Part shown: in pieces, positions 8,009 to 15,242 of the stretch
Layout of the letters: every line of letters starts with the position of its first letter
Numbering within the stretch: the stretch's first letter is position 1
Source of the DNA: JAPWJZ01 sp964575605
Lineage (GTDB): Bacteria; Pseudomonadota; Alphaproteobacteria; Micavibrionales; UBA2020
NCBI GenBank assembly: GCA_964575605.1
Contig: CAZNRN010000020.1
Coordinates: forward strand, 1 to 64,000
Reading direction: 5' to 3'
DNA: 64,000 nucleotides
Notes under the pieces: model-generated
The model's database searches: none
Told to the model about the DNA's origin: nothing
What the model saw: only the letters and a program-made list of their open reading frames with translations
Translations under genes and position numbers: made by a program

Positions 8009-8995
8009 TTAGAGCGCGGGGCCCGTCGTTGTCGGCTTGGGCGCGGTGGCGGGCGGCGGGTTCTTGGGCTCGTAACCCACGACCTTCATGTCCTGCTTTT
8101 GCGCTTCAAGGTACAGAGCTTCCTTCTGCTCGTCCGTGCCATAGACGCGGATCGAGGTCCAGCCGCGGGTGCGCGACGCAGCGACGATGGCGGCGGCGTC
8201 GAAATTGTCGAAGCCCTGCTGCTGGTTGCGCGTGCCGATAAACTCGCGGTTCTCGGCCTGTTCGCTCCAGCCGAAGGTGCGGCCGTTTTTCAGCGTGAAT
8301 TCGATGCCCTGCGACGAAATCTCGGCCTCTTTCAGCGCGGATTTCAACTGCGGCGCGACGGCGGGCACTTTCCACGCGTCGATGAAAACCTTTTCGCCGT
8401 CAAGCTCGAGGTCGGTTTTGAACTGCACCGGCACGACAGGCACGGCAGCGGGCTGCGCCGCGGGCTCGGACAATTTAGTTTCAAGGTGCGCGGCCGCTTT
8501 CTGCGCGCCCAGCGCCACGGCCTGTTTATGCAGGGTTTCCGCATCGGCGCCGGTTTTCAGCAGGAAGTTCAGCTTGCGCACGTCGCCTTCCGCCATTGCT
8601 TTCGAGGTGGCCTCGGGCGCTTTCGCAGCCGTTGCGCCGCGGTCGTAGAGCGAGCGCGCGGTTTTGTAATTGCCGTTGCGCGCGGCGATGTCGAAGGCCG
8701 TCTGCACCGGCTGTTCGCCGTGGATCAGGCCCAGCGTATCGACGATTTTTTCAATCGTCTGCTGGCGCGCGTGGATGGCGGTGTTCTTGAGGATATTTTC
8801 GATGTCGAAGGTGCGCCAGTCGGGCGGGCTGACCGCTTCCAGCGCGGCGTCGATGCGCCATTGCTGGCCGTCTGCGATTTCCTCCAGCAGCGCGGCTTCT
8901 TTTTTGTAGGACGGAAGGCCTTTGAGGCGCGCGACCATGTGCTTGTAGCGCAGGGTATCTTTCATGTCCCTCGCGGTGGACGGTTTCGTTGCCAT
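8009..8995 (-). CDS. Ankyrin-like protein with C-terminal LPD7 domain
   Basis: A 328-residue protein with three parts. Residues 1-75 (DTLRYKHMVARLKGLPSYKKEAALLEEIADGQ...) are homologous to the neighbouring ankyrin protein. Residues 90-165 hold degenerate ankyrin repeats (TAFDIAARNGNYKTARSLYDRGA). The last third contains an LPD7-like domain: a beta region at 193-250 and the signature AAAIVAASRTRGW (267-279), SIRVYGTDEQ (281-290) and VVGYEP (305-310). LPD7 is known mainly from the C-termini of plasmid relaxases and large polyvalent phage/plasmid proteins, so its presence in a short chromosomal ankyrin protein is unusual. No signal peptide or membrane segment is visible. A promoter lies at 9029-9057. 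Confidence 0.75.
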   Translation of the reverse strand: MATKPSTARDMKDTLRYKHMVARLKGLPSYKKEAALLEEIADGQQWRIDAALEAVSPPDWRTFDIENILKNTAIHARQQTIEKIVDTLGLIHGEQPVQTAFDIAARNGNYKTARSLYDRGATAAKAPEATSKAMAEGDVRKLNFLLKTGADAETLHKQAVALGAQKAAAHLETKLSEPAAQPAAVPVVPVQFKTDLELDGEKVFIDAWKVPAVAPQLKSALKEAEISSQGIEFTLKNGRTFGWSEQAENREFIGTRNQQQGFDNFDAAAIVAASRTRGWTSIRVYGTDEQKEALYLEAQKQDMKVVGYEPKNPPPATAPKPTTTGPAL

Positions 8996-9028
8996 GGCTG
9001 CTTCCCCTAAGAATTTGAATTATATCAA

Positions 9029-9057
9029 TTTTAAACCAAGCTGTGATATTATGTCAA
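9029..9057 (-). promoter_or_regulatory. Sigma70-type promoter of the ankyrin-LPD7 gene
   Basis: Minus-strand TTGACA (9052-9057), 17-bp spacer, TTAAAA (9029-9034); a 16-bp spacing gives TTTAAA. The -35 is embedded in TTGACATAATATC, identical over 12 bases with the promoter at 7945. Confidence 0.6.
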
Positions 9058-9109
9058 ATATTAAAAGCCACCCGTGAAGGCGCGTTTATGTACCTCACAA
9101 CGCCTTGAT

Positions 9110-9826
9110 TTACTTAGTTAAAGCAGTTTTCTGGTGGGAAATCAACTCCCCCACGCCTTTACGCGCCAGCGCCATCAGCTCGAGGAACTGGGATTCGCTA
9201 AAAGCCCGGTGCTCCGCCGTGCCCTGCACTTCGACAAGCCCGCCCGAGCCGGTGATGACGAAATTGGCATCGGCCTCGGCGTTTGAATCTTCGGCATAGT
9301 CGAGGTCGAGCACCGCTGCACCCTGATAGAGCCCGCATGAAACCGCCGCGATTGAATCGATCAGCGGGTTTTCTTTCACCGCGCCGATTTTCACCAGATG
9401 CGCGCAAGCCTGCGCGAGGGCGACGTAAGAACCGGTGATCGCCGCTGTGCGCGTGCCGCCGTCGGCCTGTATCACGTCGCAGTCTAAAATAATCTGCATA
9501 TCCGGCATGGCTTCCAGTTTCGTCACAGCACGGAGTGCCCTTCCAATGAGGCGCTGGATTTCCTGAGTGCGGCCCGACTGCTTGCCGCGCGCGGCTTCGC
9601 GGTCGGTGCGCGAATTCGTCGATCTCGGCAGCATGCCGTATTCCGCCGTCACCCAGCCCTTGCCTTTGCCCTTCAGCCAGGGCGCGACCTTGTCTTCGAT
9701 GGTCGCGGTGCAGAGCACATGGGTGTCGCCGAATTTCGCAAGGCAGGAGCCTTCGGCATGCTTGGCGAAATCGGGTTCAAGGATAATGGTGCGGAGCTGG
9801 TCAGCCGCGCGGCCGGAGGGGCGCAT
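9110..9826 (-). CDS. rph: Ribonuclease PH
   Basis: Phosphorolytic 3'-5' exoribonuclease that trims the 3' ends of tRNA precursors. The 238-residue length is typical. Diagnostic segments are MRPSGRAADQLR at the N-terminus, LPRSTNSRTDREAARGKQSGRTQEIQRLIGRALRAV (phosphate-binding arginines), DCDVIQADGGTRTAAITG, and NFVITGSGGLVEVQGTAE near the end. In most alphaproteobacteria rph sits back to back with hrcA and is followed by rdgB; here a J-domain gene lies between rph and hrcA and two ankyrin genes between rph and rdgB. Confidence 0.97.
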   Translation of the reverse strand: MRPSGRAADQLRTIILEPDFAKHAEGSCLAKFGDTHVLCTATIEDKVAPWLKGKGKGWVTAEYGMLPRSTNSRTDREAARGKQSGRTQEIQRLIGRALRAVTKLEAMPDMQIILDCDVIQADGGTRTAAITGSYVALAQACAHLVKIGAVKENPLIDSIAAVSCGLYQGAAVLDLDYAEDSNAEADANFVITGSGGLVEVQGTAEHRAFSESQFLELMALARKGVGELISHQKTALTK

Positions 9827-9852
9827 GGGTTAGCCTTTTGGGTTGTGGAATT

Positions 9853-10560
9853 TTAAGGGCGCGGGCCGGAGGAACGCTTGGCGCGCGAGATAGCCTCGTC
9901 CACTTCGCCCAGGAAGTCGGCGAGGTTTTCGCGGAATTTTTCCAGCGCTTCCAGCGGCACGGCGACATTGCCGCGCAGCTTTTCGGCCGCGTCGGAAACC
10001 TTGTCGGCCACATCGTGGAACGCGTTTGCGGCGGAGCCGCTGTTATCGTTGGAGCTGGCGGGCGAGGAGGTGTCGCTCTTGCCGCGGTTCTTCAGGCGCT
10101 CCTGGCGCGCGCGCTCGCGGCGCTCGGCAGAGGTCAGGCCGTCGGATGCGCCGCCGCTGCCCGAGCTGGTGCCGATGGTGTCGCGGCCCGCGCGGTTTTC
10201 AAAGAAGCTGAGGGTGTCTTCCTCGGTGAAGGGGCCGCGCTTCATGCGGCCGCCTGCGGCTTGCTCATAGGTCTGGCCCGAACCGGCGGCCTTGCCGGCG
10301 GCCATGTTCTCGACGCCCTTGTGGCCATACTGGTCATAGGCGGCGCGCAGCGAGGGGTCGGTCAAAACTTTTTCGGCCTCGGTCGCCAGCTTGAAGCGGG
10401 CGATCGCCTCGTTCTTCTGCGCCTCGGTCATGTCGGTCTTGTGCTTGACGCGGTCGGGGTGCGAACGCATGACGATTTTCGAGTATGCGGATTTGATCTC
10501 CTGCAACGTCGCGGTCTTTTTCAGGCCCAGCACTTCGTAATGATCAGGCTTTTCGCTCAT
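9853..10560 (-). CDS. J-domain protein (DnaJ-like co-chaperone without zinc finger)
   Basis: A 235-residue type III J-protein. The J domain covers residues 7-78 with the HPD motif at 34-36 (RSHPDRVKH), which stimulates Hsp70 ATPase activity. There is no Gly/Phe-rich linker and no CxxCxGxG zinc centre, so it is not a DnaJ substitute. A low-complexity Ser/Gly/Arg-rich middle is followed by a predicted amphipathic helical C-terminus (residues 178-225: VADKVSDAAEKLRGNVAV, LEALEKFRENLADFLGEVDE). It is divergent from hrcA, with its own promoter at 10599-10626, and lies 26 bp upstream of rph. The substrate is unknown; genomic context ties it to the heat-shock set. Confidence 0.88.
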   Translation of the reverse strand: MSEKPDHYEVLGLKKTATLQEIKSAYSKIVMRSHPDRVKHKTDMTEAQKNEAIARFKLATEAEKVLTDPSLRAAYDQYGHKGVENMAAGKAAGSGQTYEQAAGGRMKRGPFTEEDTLSFFENRAGRDTIGTSSGSGGASDGLTSAERRERARQERLKNRGKSDTSSPASSNDNSGSAANAFHDVADKVSDAAEKLRGNVAVPLEALEKFRENLADFLGEVDEAISRAKRSSGPRP

Positions 10561-10598
10561 CGTCTCGCGCTCTTGTCGGGTTCATTTTGGAGAATCCG

Positions 10599-10626
10599 AC
10601 TATAAGGATTTTGGTTGTTATGTCAA
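10599..10626 (-). promoter_or_regulatory. Promoter of the J-domain gene
   Basis: Minus strand TTGACA (10621-10626), 16-bp spacer, TATAGT (10599-10604), about 40 bp upstream of the start at 10560. It is back to back with the hrcA promoter. Confidence 0.6.
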
Positions 10627-10631
10627 TGTGC

Positions 10632-10652
10632 AATGAATCATCCGGATTCATT
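10632..10652. promoter_or_regulatory. Perfect 8-5-8 palindrome between the divergent promoters
   Basis: AATGAATC (10632-10639) and GATTCATT (10645-10652) form a perfect inverted repeat around a 5-bp centre. It lies exactly between the -35 of the J-domain gene and the -35 of hrcA, a good position for an operator. It does not match the CIRCE consensus bound by HrcA. Confidence 0.45.
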
Positions 10653-10679
10653 GGCTGTTTACGTGATAGCCCTTATATT
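10651..10679 (+). promoter_or_regulatory. Candidate hrcA promoter
   Basis: TTGGCT (10651-10656), 17-bp spacer, TATATT (10674-10679), about 49 bp before the hrcA ATG. The -35 touches the right arm of the palindrome at 10645-10652. Confidence 0.5.
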
Positions 10680-10727
10680 AGGCGCATGATTTGAAAGATC
10701 AATCCCGCATGTCCAGCGTTATGGAAT

Positions 10728-11765
10728 ATGATTAAAGAGCTCAACGAACGCGCCCGCCAGATTCTCAAACTCGTCGTCGACGCCTATGTCGAGACGGGTG
10801 AACCCGTGGGCTCGATGGCGATCTCGCAAAAGCTCGGCATGAGGCTTTCCCCGGCCACCATCCGCAGCGCCATGGCGGAGCTGGAAGACCTCGGCCTTTT
10901 GTATGCGCCGCATACCTCCGCCGGACGCCTGCCGACCGATACGGGCCTGACTGTTTTTGTGGAAGGCTTGCTGGAGCTGAATACGCTGACAGCCGGCGAG
11001 CAGCAGAAAATCACCGCGCAGATCGAGGCCGTGAAGGGCCAGACGCTGCCGGATATCCTCGAGCAGACCAGCAGTTTCCTCTCGGGTCTATCCTCCTGCG
11101 CGGGCCTCGTCTTCGCGCCAAAATCGGAAGACCCGGTGAAGCAGGTTGAATTCGTGTTACTTTCGCCCGGGCGCGTGCTCGCTGTGCTTGTCACCAGTTC
11201 GGGCATCGTCGAAAACCGCATGTTCGACGTGCCCGCCGATGTCACCGCCACGTCGCTGACGCGCGCGGCGAACTACCTCAATTCCCGCATCGCCGACAAA
11301 ACATTGCAGCAGGCCGCCGACTACGTGACGGCCGAACTCGCGCGCGATAAAACGCAGCTGGATGCGCTGACGGCCAAAGTCGTGTCATCGGGCATCGCCA
11401 GCCTCGCGCCCAAGGAGGCGGGCGGGCATCTGTTTATCAAGGGGCAGTCGAACCTGCTCGACGACGTCACCGCGCTTGAAGACCTCGAGCGCATCCGCAC
11501 GCTGTTCGATGCGCTGGAAACAAAGGAAACCATGCTGAAACTGCTGCAGTCGACCAGCAATGCCGAAGGCGTGAAAATCTTTATCGGCGCGGAAAACAAG
11601 CTGTTCAACCATTCCGGCTGCTCGCTGATCGTGGCGCCCTATAAAAACCAGGACGCCCGCGTGGTGGGCGCCATCGGCGTCATCGGCCCCACAAGACTCA
11701 ACTACAGCCGCGTTATTCCCGTCGTGAATTACACGTCGCAGATCATCAGTAAAATTATCGGTTAA
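10728..11765 (+). CDS. hrcA: Heat-inducible transcription repressor HrcA
   Basis: Repressor of class I heat-shock genes, binding CIRCE operators and assisted by GroEL in known systems. The protein has 345 residues. The N-terminal winged helix-turn-helix is clear (ERARQILKLVVDAYVETGEPVGSMAISQKLGMRLSPATIRSAMAELEDLGLL), followed by the highly conserved PHTSAGRLPTDTGLTVFV; the C-terminal GAF-like and dimerisation part ends with GAIGVIGPTRLNYSRVIPVVNYTS. The stop overlaps the convergent DUF2268-like gene by 4 bp. I find no CIRCE repeat upstream of hrcA, grpE, dnaK or dnaJ in this window, so its targets (usually groESL) are probably elsewhere. Confidence 0.97.
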   Translation: MIKELNERARQILKLVVDAYVETGEPVGSMAISQKLGMRLSPATIRSAMAELEDLGLLYAPHTSAGRLPTDTGLTVFVEGLLELNTLTAGEQQKITAQIEAVKGQTLPDILEQTSSFLSGLSSCAGLVFAPKSEDPVKQVEFVLLSPGRVLAVLVTSSGIVENRMFDVPADVTATSLTRAANYLNSRIADKTLQQAADYVTAELARDKTQLDALTAKVVSSGIASLAPKEAGGHLFIKGQSNLLDDVTALEDLERIRTLFDALETKETMLKLLQSTSNAEGVKIFIGAENKLFNHSGCSLIVAPYKNQDARVVGAIGVIGPTRLNYSRVIPVVNYTSQIISKIIG

Positions 11766-12415
11766 GCGGCTTCGAAACTGCCGAAATAGAAATGATGCGC
11801 GGGCAGTTCGACCAGCTGCGACGCCGTGCGGTTATGTGTGCGGATGTAATGGTCGGCGATTTCCATGCCAAGCGTATTGCCCGCATAGGGCGGGAAGCCC
11901 TGCCCGGGCGCGCCGTAGAACCATGCGGCGTGGTCGTAGCTTTTATCCTGCAGCATGCCCTGCGCCCTTGCCCACATCTGCTGGAAGCCGTCGATGTCGA
12001 GCGCAAGGCCGTAGAAGGGCGCATTGCCGTCGCGCAGCTCCGTTTCGAAATGGCAGGCCAGGCCTTCGCTCACCAGCGCCTCGCCCAGCGTCGCGCCGAA
12101 GCCGGGGCCGCGGCGGCGGATGCAGTGATGCACCTGGTGCGCCAGCGTGGCCGCGAATTCCATCTCGAAATTTTTCTCGAAGTTCGCGTTCGAGGGGTCC
12201 AGCGTGATTTCCACCGTCGCATTGGTATGGCTGTGCCCCGACACGCCGGTTTCGGGCAGGGTGTAGCCGTCGGCCAGTATCGTCACGTAAATACCGGTCG
12301 CCTGCGGCATCAGTTTCTGGATGCGCTCCTTCGCGCGGGCAAAGCCGCGTTCCAGCTGGCGCGCGACGGCGTCCAGTTTCTTGGTGGGGTCGACGATATG
12401 CAGTTCCATGGTCAT
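11762..12415 (-). CDS. DUF2268-like putative zinc protease with altered active site
   Basis: A 217-residue soluble protein resembling DUF2268 (predicted Zn-dependent protease) proteins. The metal-binding helix reads ATLAHQVHHCIRRRGPGFG, followed by LGEALVSEGLACHFETEL, which supplies the expected downstream glutamate. The canonical HExxH is HQVHH here: the codons are CAC CAG GTG CAT CAC, so the catalytic Glu is replaced by Gln. It may be inactive, or work by another mechanism. An alternative start is the second Met (12409). It sits antisense between hrcA and the grpE genes, overlapping the hrcA stop by 4 bp, and interrupts the usual hrcA-grpE order. Confidence 0.7.
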   Translation of the reverse strand: MTMELHIVDPTKKLDAVARQLERGFARAKERIQKLMPQATGIYVTILADGYTLPETGVSGHSHTNATVEITLDPSNANFEKNFEMEFAATLAHQVHHCIRRRGPGFGATLGEALVSEGLACHFETELRDGNAPFYGLALDIDGFQQMWARAQGMLQDKSYDHAAWFYGAPGQGFPPYAGNTLGMEIADHYIRTHNRTASQLVELPAHHFYFGSFEAA

Positions 12416-12495
12416 GCCGCTACGTTACAGGCAAACGCGCGAAAAATCATGCGCTTCCCCCACCAAATGCTTGAATAAAATATGAAAAAACCGGG

Positions 12496-12524
12496 TTGAC
12501 TCATCCCGACCCATGGGCTAACAA
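12496..12524 (+). promoter_or_regulatory. Promoter of the duplicated-GrpE gene
   Basis: TTGACT (12496-12501), 17-bp spacer, TAACAA (12519-12524), 30 bp before the ATG at 12555. A CAGGAG ribosome binding site lies at 12541-12546. Confidence 0.65.
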
Positions 12525-12554
12525 TATGAAAATCTTAAATCAGGAGCCAAGACC

Positions 12555-13736
12555 ATGCCCGACGATAAAAAACCCGGCAGCAACCCGGCTGACAAGCCTG
12601 TGAGCGGCAATGGCGACCTGACTCCCGGTGAAAAATACGACCCCAGCGCCGACCCGCAGACCGAAGCGCACAAGAAGCGCATGGAAGACCTTTTCGGCGA
12701 CCTCGACGAAGACGATGAAGGCAATGACATCGTCGAAACGGTCGAGACGCTGCGCGCCGAGCGCGACACCCTGGCCGCACAGGTCGACCGCCTGAAAAAT
12801 TCCGTGTCGCGCACGCGCAAGGAAAATTCCGCGCTGATGGAAAAAGTGAACGCCGGCAAGGACGCGCTGCAGGAAATCGAAAACCTGCGCGGCGAAGACA
12901 AGAAGGTTGCCGCGAAACGCCTGCTGGTGGACCTCGCCCCCGTCGCGACGCAGCTGGAAGAAGGCCTGAAAGAGATCAGCGCCGAGGAACGCGCCGCGAA
13001 CCCGAAACTGAACACGCTGACCGTCGGCGTCGAAAAAACCGTCAGCCAGCTGTCGGCCGTTTTCAACAAGTACGGCATCGACCCCAAAGCGCCGCCCGCC
13101 ATCGAAGCGCCCGCGGTTAAAGAAGAGAAGCCCGCGGCGCCCGAAGCCGATAAACCCGCGCAGCCCGCGAACGACGGCAGCACCACGCCGCCCGCCGTGA
13201 TCGTGAAGGCAGACGACACGCTGGAAAGCCTGAAAGCCGAGCGCGCGCAGCTGCTGGCGGAAGTTTCGAGCCTCACCTCCACCGTTTCCCGCGCGCAGAG
13301 CGACAACCTGACGCTCACCCGCCGCATCGAGGAAGGCAAACAGATTTTGGTGCGCGAGGAAGCCGCGCGCGAAAACGACAAGCAATGGGCGGCCGAAAAA
13401 CCGCTGAAAGACCTGATGCCCGTCATCGATACGCTCGAGGCCGGCCTGAAACTCATCAACAACAAGGCGCGTCAGGAAGACCCGAACTTCGACCTGCTCG
13501 CCAAGACCGTCGAGGGTACGCTGAAGAGCATCAACGCGACCTTCAACAAGCACGGGATCCGGCAGAACAACCCCGTCAACCAGCCCTTCGATGACGAACG
13601 CCACGAGGCCGTGACCACGGCCGTCGTCCCCGGCGTCGAGCCCGGCATGGTGGTTCAGGTGGTGCAAAAAGGCTACGAGCTGAACGGCCGCATCGTCCGC
13701 AACGCAAAAGTCGTTGTGACTCCGGACGATATGTAA
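12555..13736 (+). CDS. GrpE-like protein with internally duplicated coiled-coil/helical domain
   Basis: A 393-residue GrpE relative, about twice the usual length. Residues 64-175 and 224-335 are an ungapped internal repeat at a constant offset of 160 residues (about 40% identical by eye): ETLRAER/ESLKAER, SVSRTR/TVSRAQ, LVDLAPV/LKDLMPV, FNKYGI/FNKHGI. Each repeat is a long coiled coil plus the helical bundle of GrpE. Only the second is followed by the GrpE beta-domain (residues 336-390: QPFDDERHEAV, PGMVVQVVQKGYELNGRIVRNAKVVV), the part that contacts the Hsp70 nucleotide-binding domain. The repeats are joined by a Pro/Ala/Glu linker. It precedes canonical grpE by 70 bp and has its own promoter. 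Possible roles are a second nucleotide-exchange factor or a modulator of GrpE dimers. Confidence 0.85.
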   Translation: MPDDKKPGSNPADKPVSGNGDLTPGEKYDPSADPQTEAHKKRMEDLFGDLDEDDEGNDIVETVETLRAERDTLAAQVDRLKNSVSRTRKENSALMEKVNAGKDALQEIENLRGEDKKVAAKRLLVDLAPVATQLEEGLKEISAEERAANPKLNTLTVGVEKTVSQLSAVFNKYGIDPKAPPAIEAPAVKEEKPAAPEADKPAQPANDGSTTPPAVIVKADDTLESLKAERAQLLAEVSSLTSTVSRAQSDNLTLTRRIEEGKQILVREEAARENDKQWAAEKPLKDLMPVIDTLEAGLKLINNKARQEDPNFDLLAKTVEGTLKSINATFNKHGIRQNNPVNQPFDDERHEAVTTAVVPGVEPGMVVQVVQKGYELNGRIVRNAKVVVTPDDM

Positions 13737-13806
13737 GGCCGAACGCCCGCCTTGAAATTGGCGCCGAAAAACCCCATTCTTACACTCAGGTAAGAACGAG
13801 GATATT

Positions 13807-14397
13807 ATGACAGACCCGCAATCCGCCCCCGACACGCCCGAGGAAGAAACCCCCGCGATGGACGAAGCCGCCGGCGACGAACTTGCCGCAGCCCAGGCGC
13901 GCATCGCCGAGCTGGAAAAGAAAGTCACCGAAATCAAGGACCAGGCGCTGCGCGCGCTGGCCGAGGCCGATAACACCCGCAAACGCATGGAGCGCGAGCG
14001 GCAGGATATCGCAAAATTCGCCGTGTCGTCCTTCGCCCGCGACCTGCTGACCGTCGCCGACAACCTGCGCCGCGCCCTTGGCGCCATTTCGCAGGACGCC
14101 CGCAACGGCTCGACCGAGCTCGACAATATCTATACGGGCGTCGAGGCGACCGAGCGCGAGCTGCTGAAGCTGTTCGAGAAAAATTCCATCACCCGCATCG
14201 ACCCGCAGGGGCAGAAGTTCGACGCCAACCTGCACGAGGTGATGTTCGAAGTCGACGCCCCCGGCGCCGCCCCCGGCACCATCGTCACGGTGCTCGACCC
14301 CGGCTACACCATCCACGAACGCCTCCTCCGCCCCGCCCGCGTGGGTGTCGCCCGAAGCGATGCCGCGAATGGCGGTACGGTGGATAAGGAAGTCTGA
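13807..14397 (+). CDS. grpE: Nucleotide exchange factor GrpE
   Basis: Canonical GrpE (196 residues), the nucleotide exchange factor for DnaK. An acidic, disordered N-terminus is followed by the coiled coil (ELAAAQARIAELEKKVTEIKDQALRALAEADNTRKRMERER), the signature FARDLLTVADNLRRAL, and the beta-domain QKFDANLHEVMFEV ... PGTIVTVLDPGYTIHERLLRPARVGVA. The ribosome binding site CGAGGA is at 13796-13801. It follows the duplicated-GrpE gene and may be read from the same transcript. The inverted-repeat element at 14409 begins 12 bp after the stop. Confidence 0.97.
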   Translation: MTDPQSAPDTPEEETPAMDEAAGDELAAAQARIAELEKKVTEIKDQALRALAEADNTRKRMERERQDIAKFAVSSFARDLLTVADNLRRALGAISQDARNGSTELDNIYTGVEATERELLKLFEKNSITRIDPQGQKFDANLHEVMFEVDAPGAAPGTIVTVLDPGYTIHERLLRPARVGVARSDAANGGTVDKEV

Positions 14398-14408
14398 TTC
14401 ACTGTCAG

Positions 14409-14567
14409 GTCGCCCCTGCGAAGGCAGGGGCCCAGTACCGTTGTCATCAAAAATGCTGTTGGAAAAAACAAGCGCAGGCTGTCGTCGCTTGTTAGTGCTG
14501 CCTGCGACTGCGGCGCGAGCCGCGTTTATAACCCACGGTGCTAGGCCCCTGCCTTCGCAGGGGCGAC
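14409..14567. repeat. 159-bp element with perfect 24-bp inverted ends (MITE/REP-like)
   Basis: The block 14409-14432 and its exact reverse complement at 14544-14567 bound a non-coding segment. Each end is itself a hairpin, CCCCTGC-GAAG-GCAGGGG. The inverted similarity extends imperfectly about 10 bp further inward. Inside are two more hairpins: AACAAGCG (14467-14474)/CGCTTGTT (14486-14493), and GCGGC-GCGA-GCCGC near 14510-14524. It lies between the convergent grpE and repeat-protein genes and contains no open frame. This layout fits a non-autonomous mobile or BIME-like repeat and may also serve as a bidirectional terminator. Confidence 0.7.
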
Positions 14568-14581
14568 AATGTTTGTATAGA

Positions 14582-15139
14582 TTACGGCGCGGGCCCCGCG
14601 CCGGGTTTCTTGAACTTGATCGGCGCCAGCACCTGCACCTTGTCTTCGGTGACGGTGGCCTGTTCGGCGACTTTTTCCAGCTCGGCTTCTTTTTTCTCCT
14701 GCTGGATTTTGGGGGTGACGGTTGCGCCCTGCAGCCATTTCTCGCCGTTCTGCCACCATTCGTTGCATTCGGCTTTTTCGACGGCGGGGCCGTCGTCGCG
14801 GTGCAGCTTGTCGTTCTGGTACCACATTTTGTCGCCGTTCGCATGCACGACGGCGGGGCCGTTATCGCGGTGGCGCAACCCGTTCAGGAAATATTCATAG
14901 CCGCCGTCGGCCAGTTCTTTCGCCGGGCCGTCTTCGCGGTGCAGGTTGCCGAATTTATAAAACTCGCGGTGCTTGCCGTTGGCGCTCACGTACGCGGGCT
15001 CGCCGCCGTCGCGGTGGAGTTTCCAGTGGAAATACCAGTACTGGTTGCCGGCACCGTCCATCGTGCGGCCGACCGGCAGGTGGCAGACGTGTTTCAGCCT
15101 GGCGAAGACATCGGTAATTTTCACGGGGTGCGACTCCAT
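14582..15139 (-). CDS. LHRxDGPA-repeat protein (MORN-like)
   Basis: A 185-residue protein built of at least four ~20-residue repeats centred on a conserved LHRxDGPA box: KLHRDGGEPAYV, NLHREDGPAKEL, LRHRDNGPAVVH, KLHRDDGPAVEK, each preceded by an aromatic pair (YWYF, EFYKF, EYFLNG, MWYQND, EWWQNG). Such tandem boxes resemble MORN/YwqK-type repeats and occur in phage and bacterial proteins of unknown role. After residue 135 comes a Lys/Glu-rich helical tail ending in Pro/Gly/Ala. No signal peptide. The convergent neighbour grpE is separated from it by the inverted-repeat element. Confidence 0.75.
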   Translation of the reverse strand: MESHPVKITDVFARLKHVCHLPVGRTMDGAGNQYWYFHWKLHRDGGEPAYVSANGKHREFYKFGNLHREDGPAKELADGGYEYFLNGLRHRDNGPAVVHANGDKMWYQNDKLHRDDGPAVEKAECNEWWQNGEKWLQGATVTPKIQQEKKEAELEKVAEQATVTEDKVQVLAPIKFKKPGAGPAP

Positions 15140-15242
15140 ATGAACGGATAAAAATAATGCGCCGCCATATTAGAAAATTATGGCAATCGGTCAACCCGTA
15201 ATCATGCCGGATGCGAAAATACTTCTTGGCATTATGGGAATA

